From an uncultured Lachnospiraceae bacterium (GTDB taxonomy: Bacteria; Bacillota; Clostridia; Lachnospirales; Lachnospiraceae): DNA of 16,936 nt. The position numbers were made by a program, and so were the translations under genes. Position 1 is the first letter of the stretch, and every line of letters begins with the position of its first letter. Positions 7,299-13,552 of the stretch are shown here, one piece after another. Under the pieces are notes generated by a model. It made no database searches. It had not been told where the DNA came from and was given only the letters and a program-made list of their open reading frames with translations. The stretch covers positions 1-16,936 of the forward strand of contig CAKRRJ010000053.1 in the NCBI GenBank assembly GCA_934394615.1, read 5' to 3'.

Positions 7299-7595
7299 AT
7301 GTTATTAGCAACTTCAACCATGAACCCAACCGTTATGATTGTGTTATACGTGGTAATTTTCGGTGGTATCTTCTACTTCATGGGATACCGTCCGCAGAAG
7401 AAAGAGAAAAAGAGAGTCGAAGATATGATGGCAAGCCTTGCTATCGGCGACAGCATCTTAACCACCAGCGGTTTCTACGGGGTCATCATCGACATGACCG
7501 ATGACACTGTAATCGTAGAGTTCGGCAGCAATAAGAACTGCAGAATCCCGATGCAGAAGAGCGCAATCGTACAGGTTGAGAAGCCGGAGGCGTAA
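7299..7595 (+). CDS. yajC: Preprotein translocase subunit YajC
   Basis: A 98-residue single-pass membrane protein that associates with SecDF at the Sec translocon. It has a short outer N-terminus, one helix (about 12-29), the YRPQKKEKKR basic segment (30-39) and a small cytosolic domain with GDSILTTSGFYGVI (50-63), the usual YajC signature. ATG 7299 follows AAGGAGG (7287-7293). The longer in-frame start at 7185 overlaps tgt and adds basic residues before the helix that are not typical of the family. Two stops in tandem (TAA TAG) end the gene. It is the last gene of the rightward run, before palindromic element A and a bidirectional terminator. Confidence 0.95.
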   Translation: MLLATSTMNPTVMIVLYVVIFGGIFYFMGYRPQKKEKKRVEDMMASLAIGDSILTTSGFYGVIIDMTDDTVIVEFGSNKNCRIPMQKSAIVQVEKPEA

Positions 7596-7610
7596 TAGAA
7601 ATATGGGTCC

Positions 7611-7791
7611 GAAGCCGGTGATCCCGGCATACCACTGCGCAAAATATAGGTAATGTGTTCGGACGATGCAGCTGACAGGCGTTTGCGGATAGTCGGACGG
7701 ACCGTCCGTCTCCCTCAAACACCAGTCGCCGCATAGCCGGACACGTTTTACCTATATTTATGCTCCATGGAATGCCGGGATCACCGGCTTC
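7611..7791 (+). repeat. Palindromic intergenic element, copy A (181 bp)
   Basis: The whole stretch folds on itself. The outer arms 7611-7630 and 7772-7791 are a perfect 20-bp inverted repeat. Next come AATATAGGTAA (7642-7653 region) and TTACCTATATT (7748-7759 region), then a 90-base core (7655-7744) opening with GTGTTCGG and closing with CCGGACAC. The centre is CGGACGG-A-CCGTCCG (7694-7708). It lies 15 bases after the yajC stop, in the yajC 3' region. The core matches the reverse complement of copy B (7967-8056) at about 79 of 90 positions by hand alignment. It encodes no plausible protein. Confidence 0.8.
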
Positions 7792-7814
7792 TACTGTATT
7801 AGCCCCGCTGATAA

Positions 7815-7895
7815 AAATAAAAGCAGCCAGAACGAAATTAATAAAGCCAGGGTTAACTGGCTTTCATTAGTATCGTTCTGGCTGTTTTATTTATT
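7815..7895. terminator. Bidirectional terminator between yajC and the methyltransferase
   Basis: A long hairpin: CAGCCAGAACGA (7824-7835) pairs perfectly with TCGTTCTGGCTG (7873-7884), and inside it AAAGCCAG (7843-7850) pairs with CTGGCTTT (7857-7864). It is flanked by an A-rich run on the left (ATAAAAATAAAA) and TTTTATTTATT on the right, so it can terminate transcripts arriving from either side. It lies midway between the two palindromic elements. Confidence 0.9.
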
Positions 7896-7919
7896 ATTAG
7901 TAGAATAGCCGTGAAATTA

Positions 7920-8099
7920 GAAGCAGGACGGGAACGTATGCTGCGAAGCATAAATGAGTGCTCAATGTGTTCGGCTATGCAGCAACTGACGTTTTCGGGA
8001 GGCGGACGATCCGTCCGACTAGCCGCAAACGGCTGTCAGCTGCATCGTCCGAACACAGAGCATCATTTTGCGCAGCGGGATACGGGCCCGGCCTGCTTC
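7920..8099 (-). repeat. Palindromic intergenic element, copy B (180 bp)
   Basis: The outer arms begin GAAGCAGG (7920-7927) and end CCTGCTTC (8092-8099), with more pairing inside: CGGG/CCCG, CGTAT/ATACG, GCTGCG/CGCAGC. The core 7967-8056 opens GTGTTCGG, closes CCGAACAC and has a CGGACGATCCGTCCG centre. Read on the minus strand it is homologous to copy A and lies just after the leftward methyltransferase, so it has the same sense relative to that gene as copy A has to yajC. Apparent small ORFs across it are by-products of the palindrome. Confidence 0.8.
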
Positions 8100-8126
8100 A
8101 GACCTTTCGAGCTTATCCTTTAATTG

Positions 8127-8987
8127 TTACTTCTCCCACCGTCCAGATGCGCCGCATGGCAGCACGAGTCCGGTTTCGGTGACCGGGAGTCCGATCTCCT
8201 GTGCCTCTACGTGGCCGCCGAATTTCGGTACGATCTCGGTGCTCATCATGTAGGTGAGGACAGCCGGAGCCAGGCCGGTGGTGTAGGAGTTGATGAGGAA
8301 GAACAGCGGGTCATCGGATAAGAGCTGCACGCACAGTTTTACCAGCGGATGAATCGCGTCCTCAATCTTCCAGATCTCGCCTTTCGGTCCGCGGCCGTAA
8401 GACGGCGGGTCCATGATGATGGCATCGTAATGATTGCCGCGGCGGATCTCGCGCTCTACGAATTTGACGCAGTCATCGACCAGCCAGCGGATCGGGGCAT
8501 CGCTTAAGCCGGAGGATGCGGCATTTTCTTTTGCCCAGCCGACCATGCCCTTGGAGGCATCCACATGGGTGACAGAAGCGCCAGCCTTGGCAGCAGCCAG
8601 GGTTGCGCCGCCGGTGTAAGCGAAGAGGTTTAAGACCTTGACCGGGCGGCCTGCGTTTCGGATTTTATCGCCGAACCAGTCCCAGTTTGCTGCCTGCTCC
8701 GGGAAGAGTCCGGTATGCTTGAAGCTGAACGGTTTTAAGTTGAAAGTAAGACCCTTGTAACCGATGGTCCACTGCTCCGGAAGATCAAAGAACTCCCACT
8801 CGCCGCCGCCCTTGGCGCTGCGGTGATAATGTCCGTTCATGTGCTTCCAGCCCTTGTGGGTCTTCGGGGTATCCCAGATGACCTGCGGGTCCGGGCGAAC
8901 TAAAAGGTACTCGCCCCATCTTTCCAGTTTTTCTCCTTTTGAACAGTCAATGACCTGATAATCTTTCCAGCCATCTGCTAACCACAT
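8127..8987 (-). CDS. Class I SAM-dependent methyltransferase (RlmI/RlmK-like)
   Basis: A probable RNA methyltransferase of the COG1092-like group, 286 residues. The N-terminal ~110 residues hold the substrate-side region (MWLADGWKDYQVIDCSKGEK and RPDPQVIW). The Rossmann fold has the SAM loop LNLFAYTGGATLAA (119-132), an acidic strand end (Asp143 in VDAS) and the DPPSYGRG motif (193-200). I place the start at 8987 (minus strand) because AAAGGTGG lies 8 bases upstream. The in-frame ATG at 9017 has no ribosome binding site and would add 10 residues. It is a single leftward gene with its own promoter (9063-9091) and ends facing yajC. The family is clear. The exact RNA target is not known. Confidence 0.85.
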   Translation of the reverse strand: MWLADGWKDYQVIDCSKGEKLERWGEYLLVRPDPQVIWDTPKTHKGWKHMNGHYHRSAKGGGEWEFFDLPEQWTIGYKGLTFNLKPFSFKHTGLFPEQAANWDWFGDKIRNAGRPVKVLNLFAYTGGATLAAAKAGASVTHVDASKGMVGWAKENAASSGLSDAPIRWLVDDCVKFVEREIRRGNHYDAIIMDPPSYGRGPKGEIWKIEDAIHPLVKLCVQLLSDDPLFFLINSYTTGLAPAVLTYMMSTEIVPKFGGHVEAQEIGLPVTETGLVLPCGASGRWEK

Positions 8988-9062
8988 ATATTTTTCCACC
9001 TTTCGTATTTCGAACATTGTATCTTTGCATGTGTCCCGCTTTTTACGCGGGAGCGCTTAATA

Positions 9063-9091
9063 ATTATAACAGTAAAACGCTGTGGTGTCCA
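9063..9091 (-). promoter_or_regulatory. Promoter of the methyltransferase gene
   Basis: On the minus strand, TGGACA (9086-9091), a 17-base spacer and TATAAT (9063-9068) form a near-consensus sigma-A promoter. Transcription would start near 9056. The leader then contains a small hairpin (TCCCGC/GCGGGA, 9034-9052) right at its 5' end. Confidence 0.75.
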
Positions 9092-9111
9092 CGGAATTGC
9101 GGTTCACGAAA

Positions 9112-9140
9112 TTTACTTTTTGGGGAAGCTATAGTATAGT
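9112..9140 (+). promoter_or_regulatory. Promoter of the glycosyltransferase cluster
   Basis: TTTACT (9112-9117), a 17-base spacer and TATAGT (9135-9140) point toward the three glycosyltransferase genes. A second TATAGT overlaps at 9130-9135. It is divergent from the methyltransferase promoter. Confidence 0.6.
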
Positions 9141-9154
9141 AGTAAGCAGGTAAA

Positions 9155-9183
9155 GGGGCTGGATCCGGTTTTGCGGCAGCCCC
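9155..9183 (+). terminator. Leader hairpin upstream of the glycosyltransferases
   Basis: GGGGCTG (9155-9161) pairs with CAGCCCC (9177-9183), with CCG/CGG pairing inside. It lies just after the predicted transcription start and has no U-run, so it may be a leader structure rather than a working terminator. It shares GGGGCTG and TTTTGCGGCAGCCCC with the rpoC terminator at 297-328. Confidence 0.4.
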
Positions 9184-9220
9184 GGGAAAGACTGGAAAAG
9201 AAGAAAGGAGGAGGGCGCGC

Positions 9221-10213
9221 ATGGAACGGGAGTGTATGAATGTGGTGTACGCCTCCAACGATGGCTACGCGAGACATCTGGGAACCTCTCTGTATTCCCT
9301 GTTGGACCGGAACCGGGATTTCGCAGAGATTCATGTGTATGTGCTGACTCTGGGGCTTTCTGCGGAAAATCAGGAGAAGCTTCGGGAGATCGCAGAGCAT
9401 TTTGAACGAAAGATCAGCTTTTGCAATGTAGATGACCTGCGGGAACGGATCGGCTATGAGGTAGATACCGGCGGTTTTGACATCAGCGTGATGCTTCGCC
9501 TGTTTATGGGGGACATGCTGCCGGAGTCCGTGGAGCGGGTGCTCTATCTGGACTGCGATACGGTGGTACTGCAGTCATTAAAGCATCTGTGGAAAGAGAA
9601 TCTGGAAGGAAATGTGGTGGGTGCGGTTATGGAACCGACGATTTACCGGGCCGTGAAGGAATCCATCGACCTGGGAGAGGAAGATCCCTATTATAATTCC
9701 GGAGTCCTTCTGGTGGATCTGAAACAGTGGCGGGAGCAGGAGATTCAGGGAAAACTTCTGGAGTTCTGGAAGCGCAAGGGCGGAAAGCTGTTTGCGAGTG
9801 ATCAGGATGTGTTAAACGGCACGCTGAAAGGCCAGATCCACACGCTGATGCCGCGCTATAATTTCTTTACGAATTACCGGTATTTTTCGTACGGGGAACT
9901 CGTGCGTCAGGGAAAGACTTACCGTGCGGTGACGCCCAGGGAGCTGCAGATGGCGAAAAAGCATCCGTCCATCATCCATTATATGGGTGATGAGCGGCCA
10001 TGGGTTGCAGGAAACTTCAATCATTACCGCAGGGCTTACGAGCTGTATCTGGCAAAGACTCCGTGGGCGGGCGCGCCGAAGGAGAGCGGGAAACGGGCGT
10101 ATATGCTGGCATATCATATGCTGGATTACGCGACGGCGGTGTGTCCGCCGGTTCGCCGGATGGTGAGCCGGAAATTAGGCATGAAACTGGTGGAGAGCCG
10201 GAAGAAAGTGTGA
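9221..10213 (+). CDS. Glycosyltransferase family 8 protein
   Basis: A 330-residue retaining-type sugar transferase of the GT8 group, related to LgtC/galactosyltransferases, probably acting at the inner membrane face on a surface polysaccharide. Visible motifs are NVVYASNDGYARHLGTSLYS (7-26), the metal-binding DCD (111-113) in LYLDCDTVV, NSGVLLVDL (159-167), DQDVLN (194-199) and the C-terminal HYMGDERPW (253-261). The C-terminal 40 residues are basic and amphipathic, fitting peripheral membrane binding. ATG 9221 follows AGGAGG (9206-9211) at 9 bases. A second ATG five codons later is less well placed. It is the first gene of a three-gene glycosyltransferase run. The donor sugar cannot be assigned. 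Confidence 0.9.
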   Translation: MERECMNVVYASNDGYARHLGTSLYSLLDRNRDFAEIHVYVLTLGLSAENQEKLREIAEHFERKISFCNVDDLRERIGYEVDTGGFDISVMLRLFMGDMLPESVERVLYLDCDTVVLQSLKHLWKENLEGNVVGAVMEPTIYRAVKESIDLGEEDPYYNSGVLLVDLKQWREQEIQGKLLEFWKRKGGKLFASDQDVLNGTLKGQIHTLMPRYNFFTNYRYFSYGELVRQGKTYRAVTPRELQMAKKHPSIIHYMGDERPWVAGNFNHYRRAYELYLAKTPWAGAPKESGKRAYMLAYHMLDYATAVCPPVRRMVSRKLGMKLVESRKKV

Positions 10214-10306
10214 GCAGGTGGGCCTTGTTTTGCAAAGGCGGGTGGCCTGCGCGGTACAGGAACAAAGGAATAACTGGTTTTGGAAGGAAAATGGAGGAAG
10301 AGACAA

Positions 10307-11383
10307 ATGGTAACCGTCTTAATGGCAACATATCAGGGAAAGCAGTATCTGGAGCAGCAGCTGGACACGATTCTGGCGCAGACTGTTCCGGTAAAAATTT
10401 TGATTTCCGACGATGGTTCTGACGATGGAACCCGGGAGATGCTGGAGGATTACGCCGGATGGTATCCGGAGCAGGTATTTTTGCGCCACAGAACGGAGCA
10501 CGATGGTGACGCTGCCGGCAATTTCTTCTGGCTGATGCAGGAAGCACTGAAGGATGAGACAAACGAGTACATTCTGTTCAGCGATCAGGATGATGTGTGG
10601 GAAAACAATAAGGTAAAGGTGCTGCTGCACCGGATGAAAGTATTGGAGAAAGGTCTTGGAAAGCAGTGTCCGATCCTGTTATATTCCGATATGGAAGTGG
10701 TGGACGAGGATCTTTACGAGATCAGTCCGAGTTTTGCTGCCTACACGCACCAGGATCCGGACCGGACCAGTTTTGCGGAGCTTCTGGTGGAAAACCAGGT
10801 GACGGGCGGTGCATCCATGATCAACCGCGCGCTTCTGGAAAAATGTGCGAAAAAGCCGGAAGTCTGCTGCATGCATGACTGGTGGATCGCGCTGACGGCA
10901 TCCTGCTTTGGTGTGATTGAATTTATGCCGAGAGCGCTTTCCAAATACCGCCAGCACGGCGGCAATGTGCTTGGAGCAAAGGATTCCGGCAGCTTTACGG
11001 AGATGAAGGCACGCCTGAGCCGCGGAAAAGAAGTCGAACGGAATTACCGCCGGATGCTCAACCAGGGCATTGCGTTTGGGCGTTGCTTCTGGAAGGAGAT
11101 GGATAAAGCGCAGCGCATGACCCTGCGCGCATTCCTGGCATTGCCATATCAGTCTGCGGCAGGACGGTTGAAAAATATCCGCTATAATCATTTCTATAAA
11201 AACTCCGCGCTGCAGACGCTGGCAATGTGCATGACGATTCCGAAGGCGGAGAAGATGCGCCAGCCGAAAAACGAGCAGGATGTGGCGCTGGAAAATTGCG
11301 AAGGGAAAGCAATGGTGGCAGCAGGAAAAACGGAAGCAGAGAGCGGAGCAGCGAAAGTAGCAGAACAGGAGCTGGAAGCATGA
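10307..11383 (+). CDS. Glycosyltransferase family 2 protein (rhamnosyltransferase-like)
   Basis: A 358-residue inverting GT-A enzyme. It has VTVLMATYQGKQYLEQQLD (2-20), the nucleotide-binding SDDGSDDGT (34-42), the metal-binding SDQDDVW (92-98) and a CCMHDWW (187-193) acceptor/catalytic segment. These are typical of RgpB/RfbF-like rhamnosyltransferases, though the sugar is inferred only. The start is ATG 10307 because GGAGG (10293-10297) is 9 bases upstream. The longer TTG-started frame from 10280 would run through that site. The last ~45 residues (from about 314) are an Ala/Glu/Lys-rich tail without a recognised fold. The gene overlaps the next by four bases (ATGA), showing translational coupling. 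Confidence 0.88.
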   Translation: MVTVLMATYQGKQYLEQQLDTILAQTVPVKILISDDGSDDGTREMLEDYAGWYPEQVFLRHRTEHDGDAAGNFFWLMQEALKDETNEYILFSDQDDVWENNKVKVLLHRMKVLEKGLGKQCPILLYSDMEVVDEDLYEISPSFAAYTHQDPDRTSFAELLVENQVTGGASMINRALLEKCAKKPEVCCMHDWWIALTASCFGVIEFMPRALSKYRQHGGNVLGAKDSGSFTEMKARLSRGKEVERNYRRMLNQGIAFGRCFWKEMDKAQRMTLRAFLALPYQSAAGRLKNIRYNHFYKNSALQTLAMCMTIPKAEKMRQPKNEQDVALENCEGKAMVAAGKTEAESGAAKVAEQELEA

Positions 11384-12306
11384 GTATGCGGCTGAGCTGT
11401 GTAATCCTGAATTATAACGATGCAGAAACAACCGAAAAACTGGTAAAGCAGATTACAGATTATGAGGTGCTGCACCAGATTATTGTAGTGGACAATGCCT
11501 CCACGGATGATTCGCTGGAGCGGTTGAAAAAACTGGAACAGTGGGAAATGGAACGTATGGAGCTACAGGGTAAAACAAGGTTGGATCGGGCTGCGAAGAT
11601 TCACGTGATTTCCGCCGACCGTAACGGCGGCTACGGCTCCGGCAACAACCTTGGTGTCCGTTATGCGGTGGAGCAGGGCGGAGCCACCCATGTCCTGATC
11701 GCTAATCCGGATGTGGTCTTTTCGGAGCAGTCCCTAAAAACCATGCTGGCAGTGTTCGCCCGCTATCCAAAGGCCGGAATCGTGACACCGCGGATCCATG
11801 ACGCGCGCTATCCGAACCTGAAAAACGGCTGGCCGCTTCGCAGCTTTACGAGAGAACTTCTCAGCATGGGCCCGGTGAGCCGCCGTCTGTTTGGAAGAAC
11901 CTTTGACTATCCGGATTCCTACTTTGAGGGCCGCAATGCTGTTTACGTGGGGGCCGTGCACGGCTCCATGCTGATGGTGGACGGAGAAAAGTTTTTAGAA
12001 GCTGGAGGCTATGACGAATGCATCTTCCTCTATGAAGAGGAACAGGTGCTCGGCCGCCGCATGCAGAACGCCGGATACCGCAGCATCCTGCTCTTAAACC
12101 AGCACTACGACCATGAACATTCCACATCCATCAGCAAGTCCTTCTCCGATGCCATGAAACGCCAGCGGATCCGGGAGGAGAGCACGCTTTACTACATGAA
12201 GCACTACCTTCATATCAATCTGCTTCAGGAGCAGATCGCAAAATTATGGTTTGCCGGAATCCGGCTGGAGATGCAGGTGGCGAAATTGGCAGGAATAAAA
12301 ATTTGA
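11380..12306 (+). CDS. Glycosyltransferase family 2 protein (WbbL/rhamnosyltransferase-like)
   Basis: A 308-residue GT2 enzyme with the fold start SCVILNYNDAETT (6-18), VVDNASTDDS (36-45), GGYGSGNNLG (83-92), the metal-binding IANPDVVF (107-114) and a catalytic-type FLYEEEQVLGRR (216-227). These features match WbbL-type rhamnosyl/galactosyl transferases. The start at ATG 11380 overlaps the stop of the previous gene (ATGA) and has AGGAG (11367-11371) 8 bases upstream. The open frame to its left is only a shadow over the upstream gene's tail. It is the last gene of the cluster, ending 50 bases before a strong terminator. Together the three enzymes suggest assembly of a repeat unit or decoration on a surface glycan. 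Confidence 0.9.
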   Translation: MSMRLSCVILNYNDAETTEKLVKQITDYEVLHQIIVVDNASTDDSLERLKKLEQWEMERMELQGKTRLDRAAKIHVISADRNGGYGSGNNLGVRYAVEQGGATHVLIANPDVVFSEQSLKTMLAVFARYPKAGIVTPRIHDARYPNLKNGWPLRSFTRELLSMGPVSRRLFGRTFDYPDSYFEGRNAVYVGAVHGSMLMVDGEKFLEAGGYDECIFLYEEEQVLGRRMQNAGYRSILLLNQHYDHEHSTSISKSFSDAMKRQRIREESTLYYMKHYLHINLLQEQIAKLWFAGIRLEMQVAKLAGIKI

Positions 12307-12356
12307 CTCGTAACGTGTCTTTTCATGCAGGCAGCAAAGGCATCAAAATTGAGCGC

Positions 12357-12394
12357 AAAAATGGGAGGCTTCCAATTGGAAGCCTCCCATTTTT
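12357..12394. terminator. Bidirectional intrinsic terminator
   Basis: A perfect 17-bp stem: AAAAATGGGAGGCTTCC (12357-12373) with its complement at 12378-12394, separated by AATT. It has an A-run on one side and a T-run on the other. It serves both the rightward glycosyltransferases and the leftward rubrerythrin gene, which converge here. Confidence 0.95.
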
Positions 12395-12416
12395 GTTATC
12401 AGCCTAACCGTGTCGA

Positions 12417-12959
12417 TTAACCAAAGTATCTCTTTAACAGCCCCTCAAATGCCTTGCCGTGTCTTGCCTCATCTTTAGCCATCTCATGAACGGTGTCGTG
12501 GATTGCGTCGAGGTTTGCAGCTTTTGCTCTCTTAGCCAGATCGAATTTGCCCTCGGTTGCGCCGTGCTCAGCGGCAACTCTCATCTCCAGGTTCTTTTTG
12601 GTGGAGTCGGTTACAACTTCGCCTAACAGCTCTGCGAATTTTGCAGCGTGCTCAGCCTCCTCGTAAGCTGCCTTCTCCCAGTAGAGGCCGATTTCCGGAT
12701 AGCCCTCTCTGTGAGCCACTCTTGCCATTGCCAGATACATACCAACTTCAGAGCACTCGCCCTCGAAGTTTGCTCTTAAATCTGCTAAAATGTCCTCGCT
12801 TACGCCCTGTGCAACGCCTACAACATGCTCTGCGGCCCAGGTCATCTCGCCTGCCTGCTCTTTGAATTTGGAAGCCGGTGCCTTACATACCGGGCAGAAT
12901 TCCGGTGCAGCATCTCCCTCGTAAACATAACCACATACTGTGCAAACCCATTTTTTCAT
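12417..12959 (-). CDS. rbr: Reverse-type rubrerythrin (N-terminal rubredoxin domain)
   Basis: A 180-residue non-haem iron peroxidase that reduces hydrogen peroxide in anaerobes. The rubredoxin-like iron site is at the N-terminus (CTVCG, C6/C9; CPVC, C22/C25), the reverse of classical rubrerythrin. It is followed by a four-helix diiron domain with [11 protein letters not shown] (65-75), the ExxH motifs E101-H104 and E164-H167, and further Glu/His residues near 125-132. Reverse rubrerythrins of clostridia are known H2O2 detoxifiers under PerR control. The minus-strand ATG at 12959 has AAAGGAG upstream and gives a clean N-terminal rubredoxin start; the longer open frame upstream is not coding. 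The gene lies 95 bases after perR and probably shares its transcript. Confidence 0.93.
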   Translation of the reverse strand: MKKWVCTVCGYVYEGDAAPEFCPVCKAPASKFKEQAGEMTWAAEHVVGVAQGVSEDILADLRANFEGECSEVGMYLAMARVAHREGYPEIGLYWEKAAYEEAEHAAKFAELLGEVVTDSTKKNLEMRVAAEHGATEGKFDLAKRAKAANLDAIHDTVHEMAKDEARHGKAFEGLLKRYFG

Positions 12960-13007
12960 AACCCAATTCTCCTTTACATGTGAAATATTGTTATTGGTTC
13001 GGCGAAA

Positions 13008-13039
13008 GTACCTGTACTGACCTGCAGGTACCGGCCGGT
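13008..13039 (-). other. Hairpin in the perR-rbr intergenic region
   Basis: GTACCTG (13008-13014) pairs with CAGGTAC (13025-13031), followed by a palindromic ACCGGCCGGT (13030-13039). There is no U-run. It could mark RNA processing or partial termination between perR and rbr. No clear separate rbr promoter was found. Confidence 0.35.
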
Positions 13040-13054
13040 GATGCTCTGTGATAC

Positions 13055-13450
13055 TTAATGACTTTCCTTCTTTAAGCAGTCCGCGCAGCGCCCGAAAAAG
13101 AATACGGTGTGATTTTCCACCTGGCCTGCGGTACAGCTTTGTGCTTTCTGGTCGATGTCGGAAAGCGGCTTCATGGGAAGGTCGATGACGGCTCCGCAGC
13201 TTCTGCATACAAAATGGTAGTGCAGGCTTGTATCTGCGTCGAAGTGGTCTTTCCCATCTCCAAAAGTGAGCTTCTGGACTTCGCCCAGCTCTACAAGAAG
13301 GTTTAAGTTTCGGTAAACAGTACCGAGGCTGATGTTCGGGAACTCCTCGCGAATGCTTGCGTATACGGCGTCTGCTGTCGGATGATCCTTGCGGTTCATG
13401 AGACTAGCTTTGATGGATTCCCTCTGACGGCTGTATTTTAATGTCTTCAT
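13055..13450 (-). CDS. perR: Fur-family peroxide-sensing repressor, PerR-like
   Basis: A 131-residue metal-dependent repressor. The winged helix region spans about 8-60, with [14 protein letters not shown] (39-52) as recognition helix. The structural zinc site has C82/C85 (CRSC) and C122/C125 (CADC). The residues matching Bacillus subtilis PerR regulatory ligands H37, D85, H91, H93 and D104 are present at H23, D71, H77, H79 and D90, which supports PerR over Fur or Zur. The N-terminus is about 14 residues shorter than in B. subtilis. It is followed by rubrerythrin, its expected target. An operator-like palindrome at 13476-13492 just downstream of its own -10 suggests autoregulation. The ATG at 13450 follows AAAGGAG (minus strand). 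Confidence 0.88.
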   Translation of the reverse strand: MKTLKYSRQRESIKASLMNRKDHPTADAVYASIREEFPNISLGTVYRNLNLLVELGEVQKLTFGDGKDHFDADTSLHYHFVCRSCGAVIDLPMKPLSDIDQKAQSCTAGQVENHTVFFFGRCADCLKKESH

Positions 13451-13475
13451 TGCAGCTCCTTTTCATCAAGAAATA

Positions 13476-13492
13476 ATAGTAATAATTACTAT
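13476..13492 (-). promoter_or_regulatory. PerR/Fur-type operator
   Basis: ATAGTAAT-A-ATTACTAT is a perfect 8-1-8 inverted repeat containing the 7-1-7 form typical of PerR/Fur boxes (TAGTAATAATTACTA). It covers the predicted start of transcription of perR-rbr, where bound repressor would block initiation. Confidence 0.8.
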
Positions 13493-13498
13493 GATTGA

Positions 13499-13527
13499 AT
13501 TATAACAAATGCGGAGCCAGATGTCAA
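13499..13527 (-). promoter_or_regulatory. Consensus promoter of perR-rbr
   Basis: On the minus strand, TTGACA (13522-13527), a 17-base spacer and TATAAT (13499-13504) are a full consensus sigma-A promoter. The start point falls near 13492, at the edge of the operator. The -35 lies within the loop side of the hairpin that follows the lysR-type gene. Confidence 0.9.
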
Positions 13528-13542
13528 GCATCTTCTCCGCAT
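13509..13542. terminator. Probable terminator hairpin after the LysR gene
   Basis: ATGCGGAG (13509-13516) pairs with CTCCGCAT (13535-13542), with AGATG/CATCT inside and a 5-base loop. T-rich sequence follows on both strands (TTTTTT on plus; TTGTTATAATT on minus). It lies 10 bases after the LysR stop and physically overlaps the perR promoter. Confidence 0.65.
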
Positions 13543-13552
13543 TTTTTCAAAT

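Noticed and set aside
7611..7791. Element A as the terminator of yajC
   Set aside because: The stem is far longer than a terminator and has no U-run; the real terminator is at 7815-7895.
7911..8321. Several short plus-strand open frames across element B and the methyltransferase 3' end
   Set aside because: Their open reading comes from the palindrome and from antisense of the methyltransferase; no start site or family match supports them.
12960..13208. N-terminal extension of rubrerythrin up to 13208
   Set aside because: The extension overlaps perR, gives an Arg/His-rich non-family sequence, and the internal ATG at 12959 has a clear ribosome binding site and a canonical rubredoxin N-terminus.
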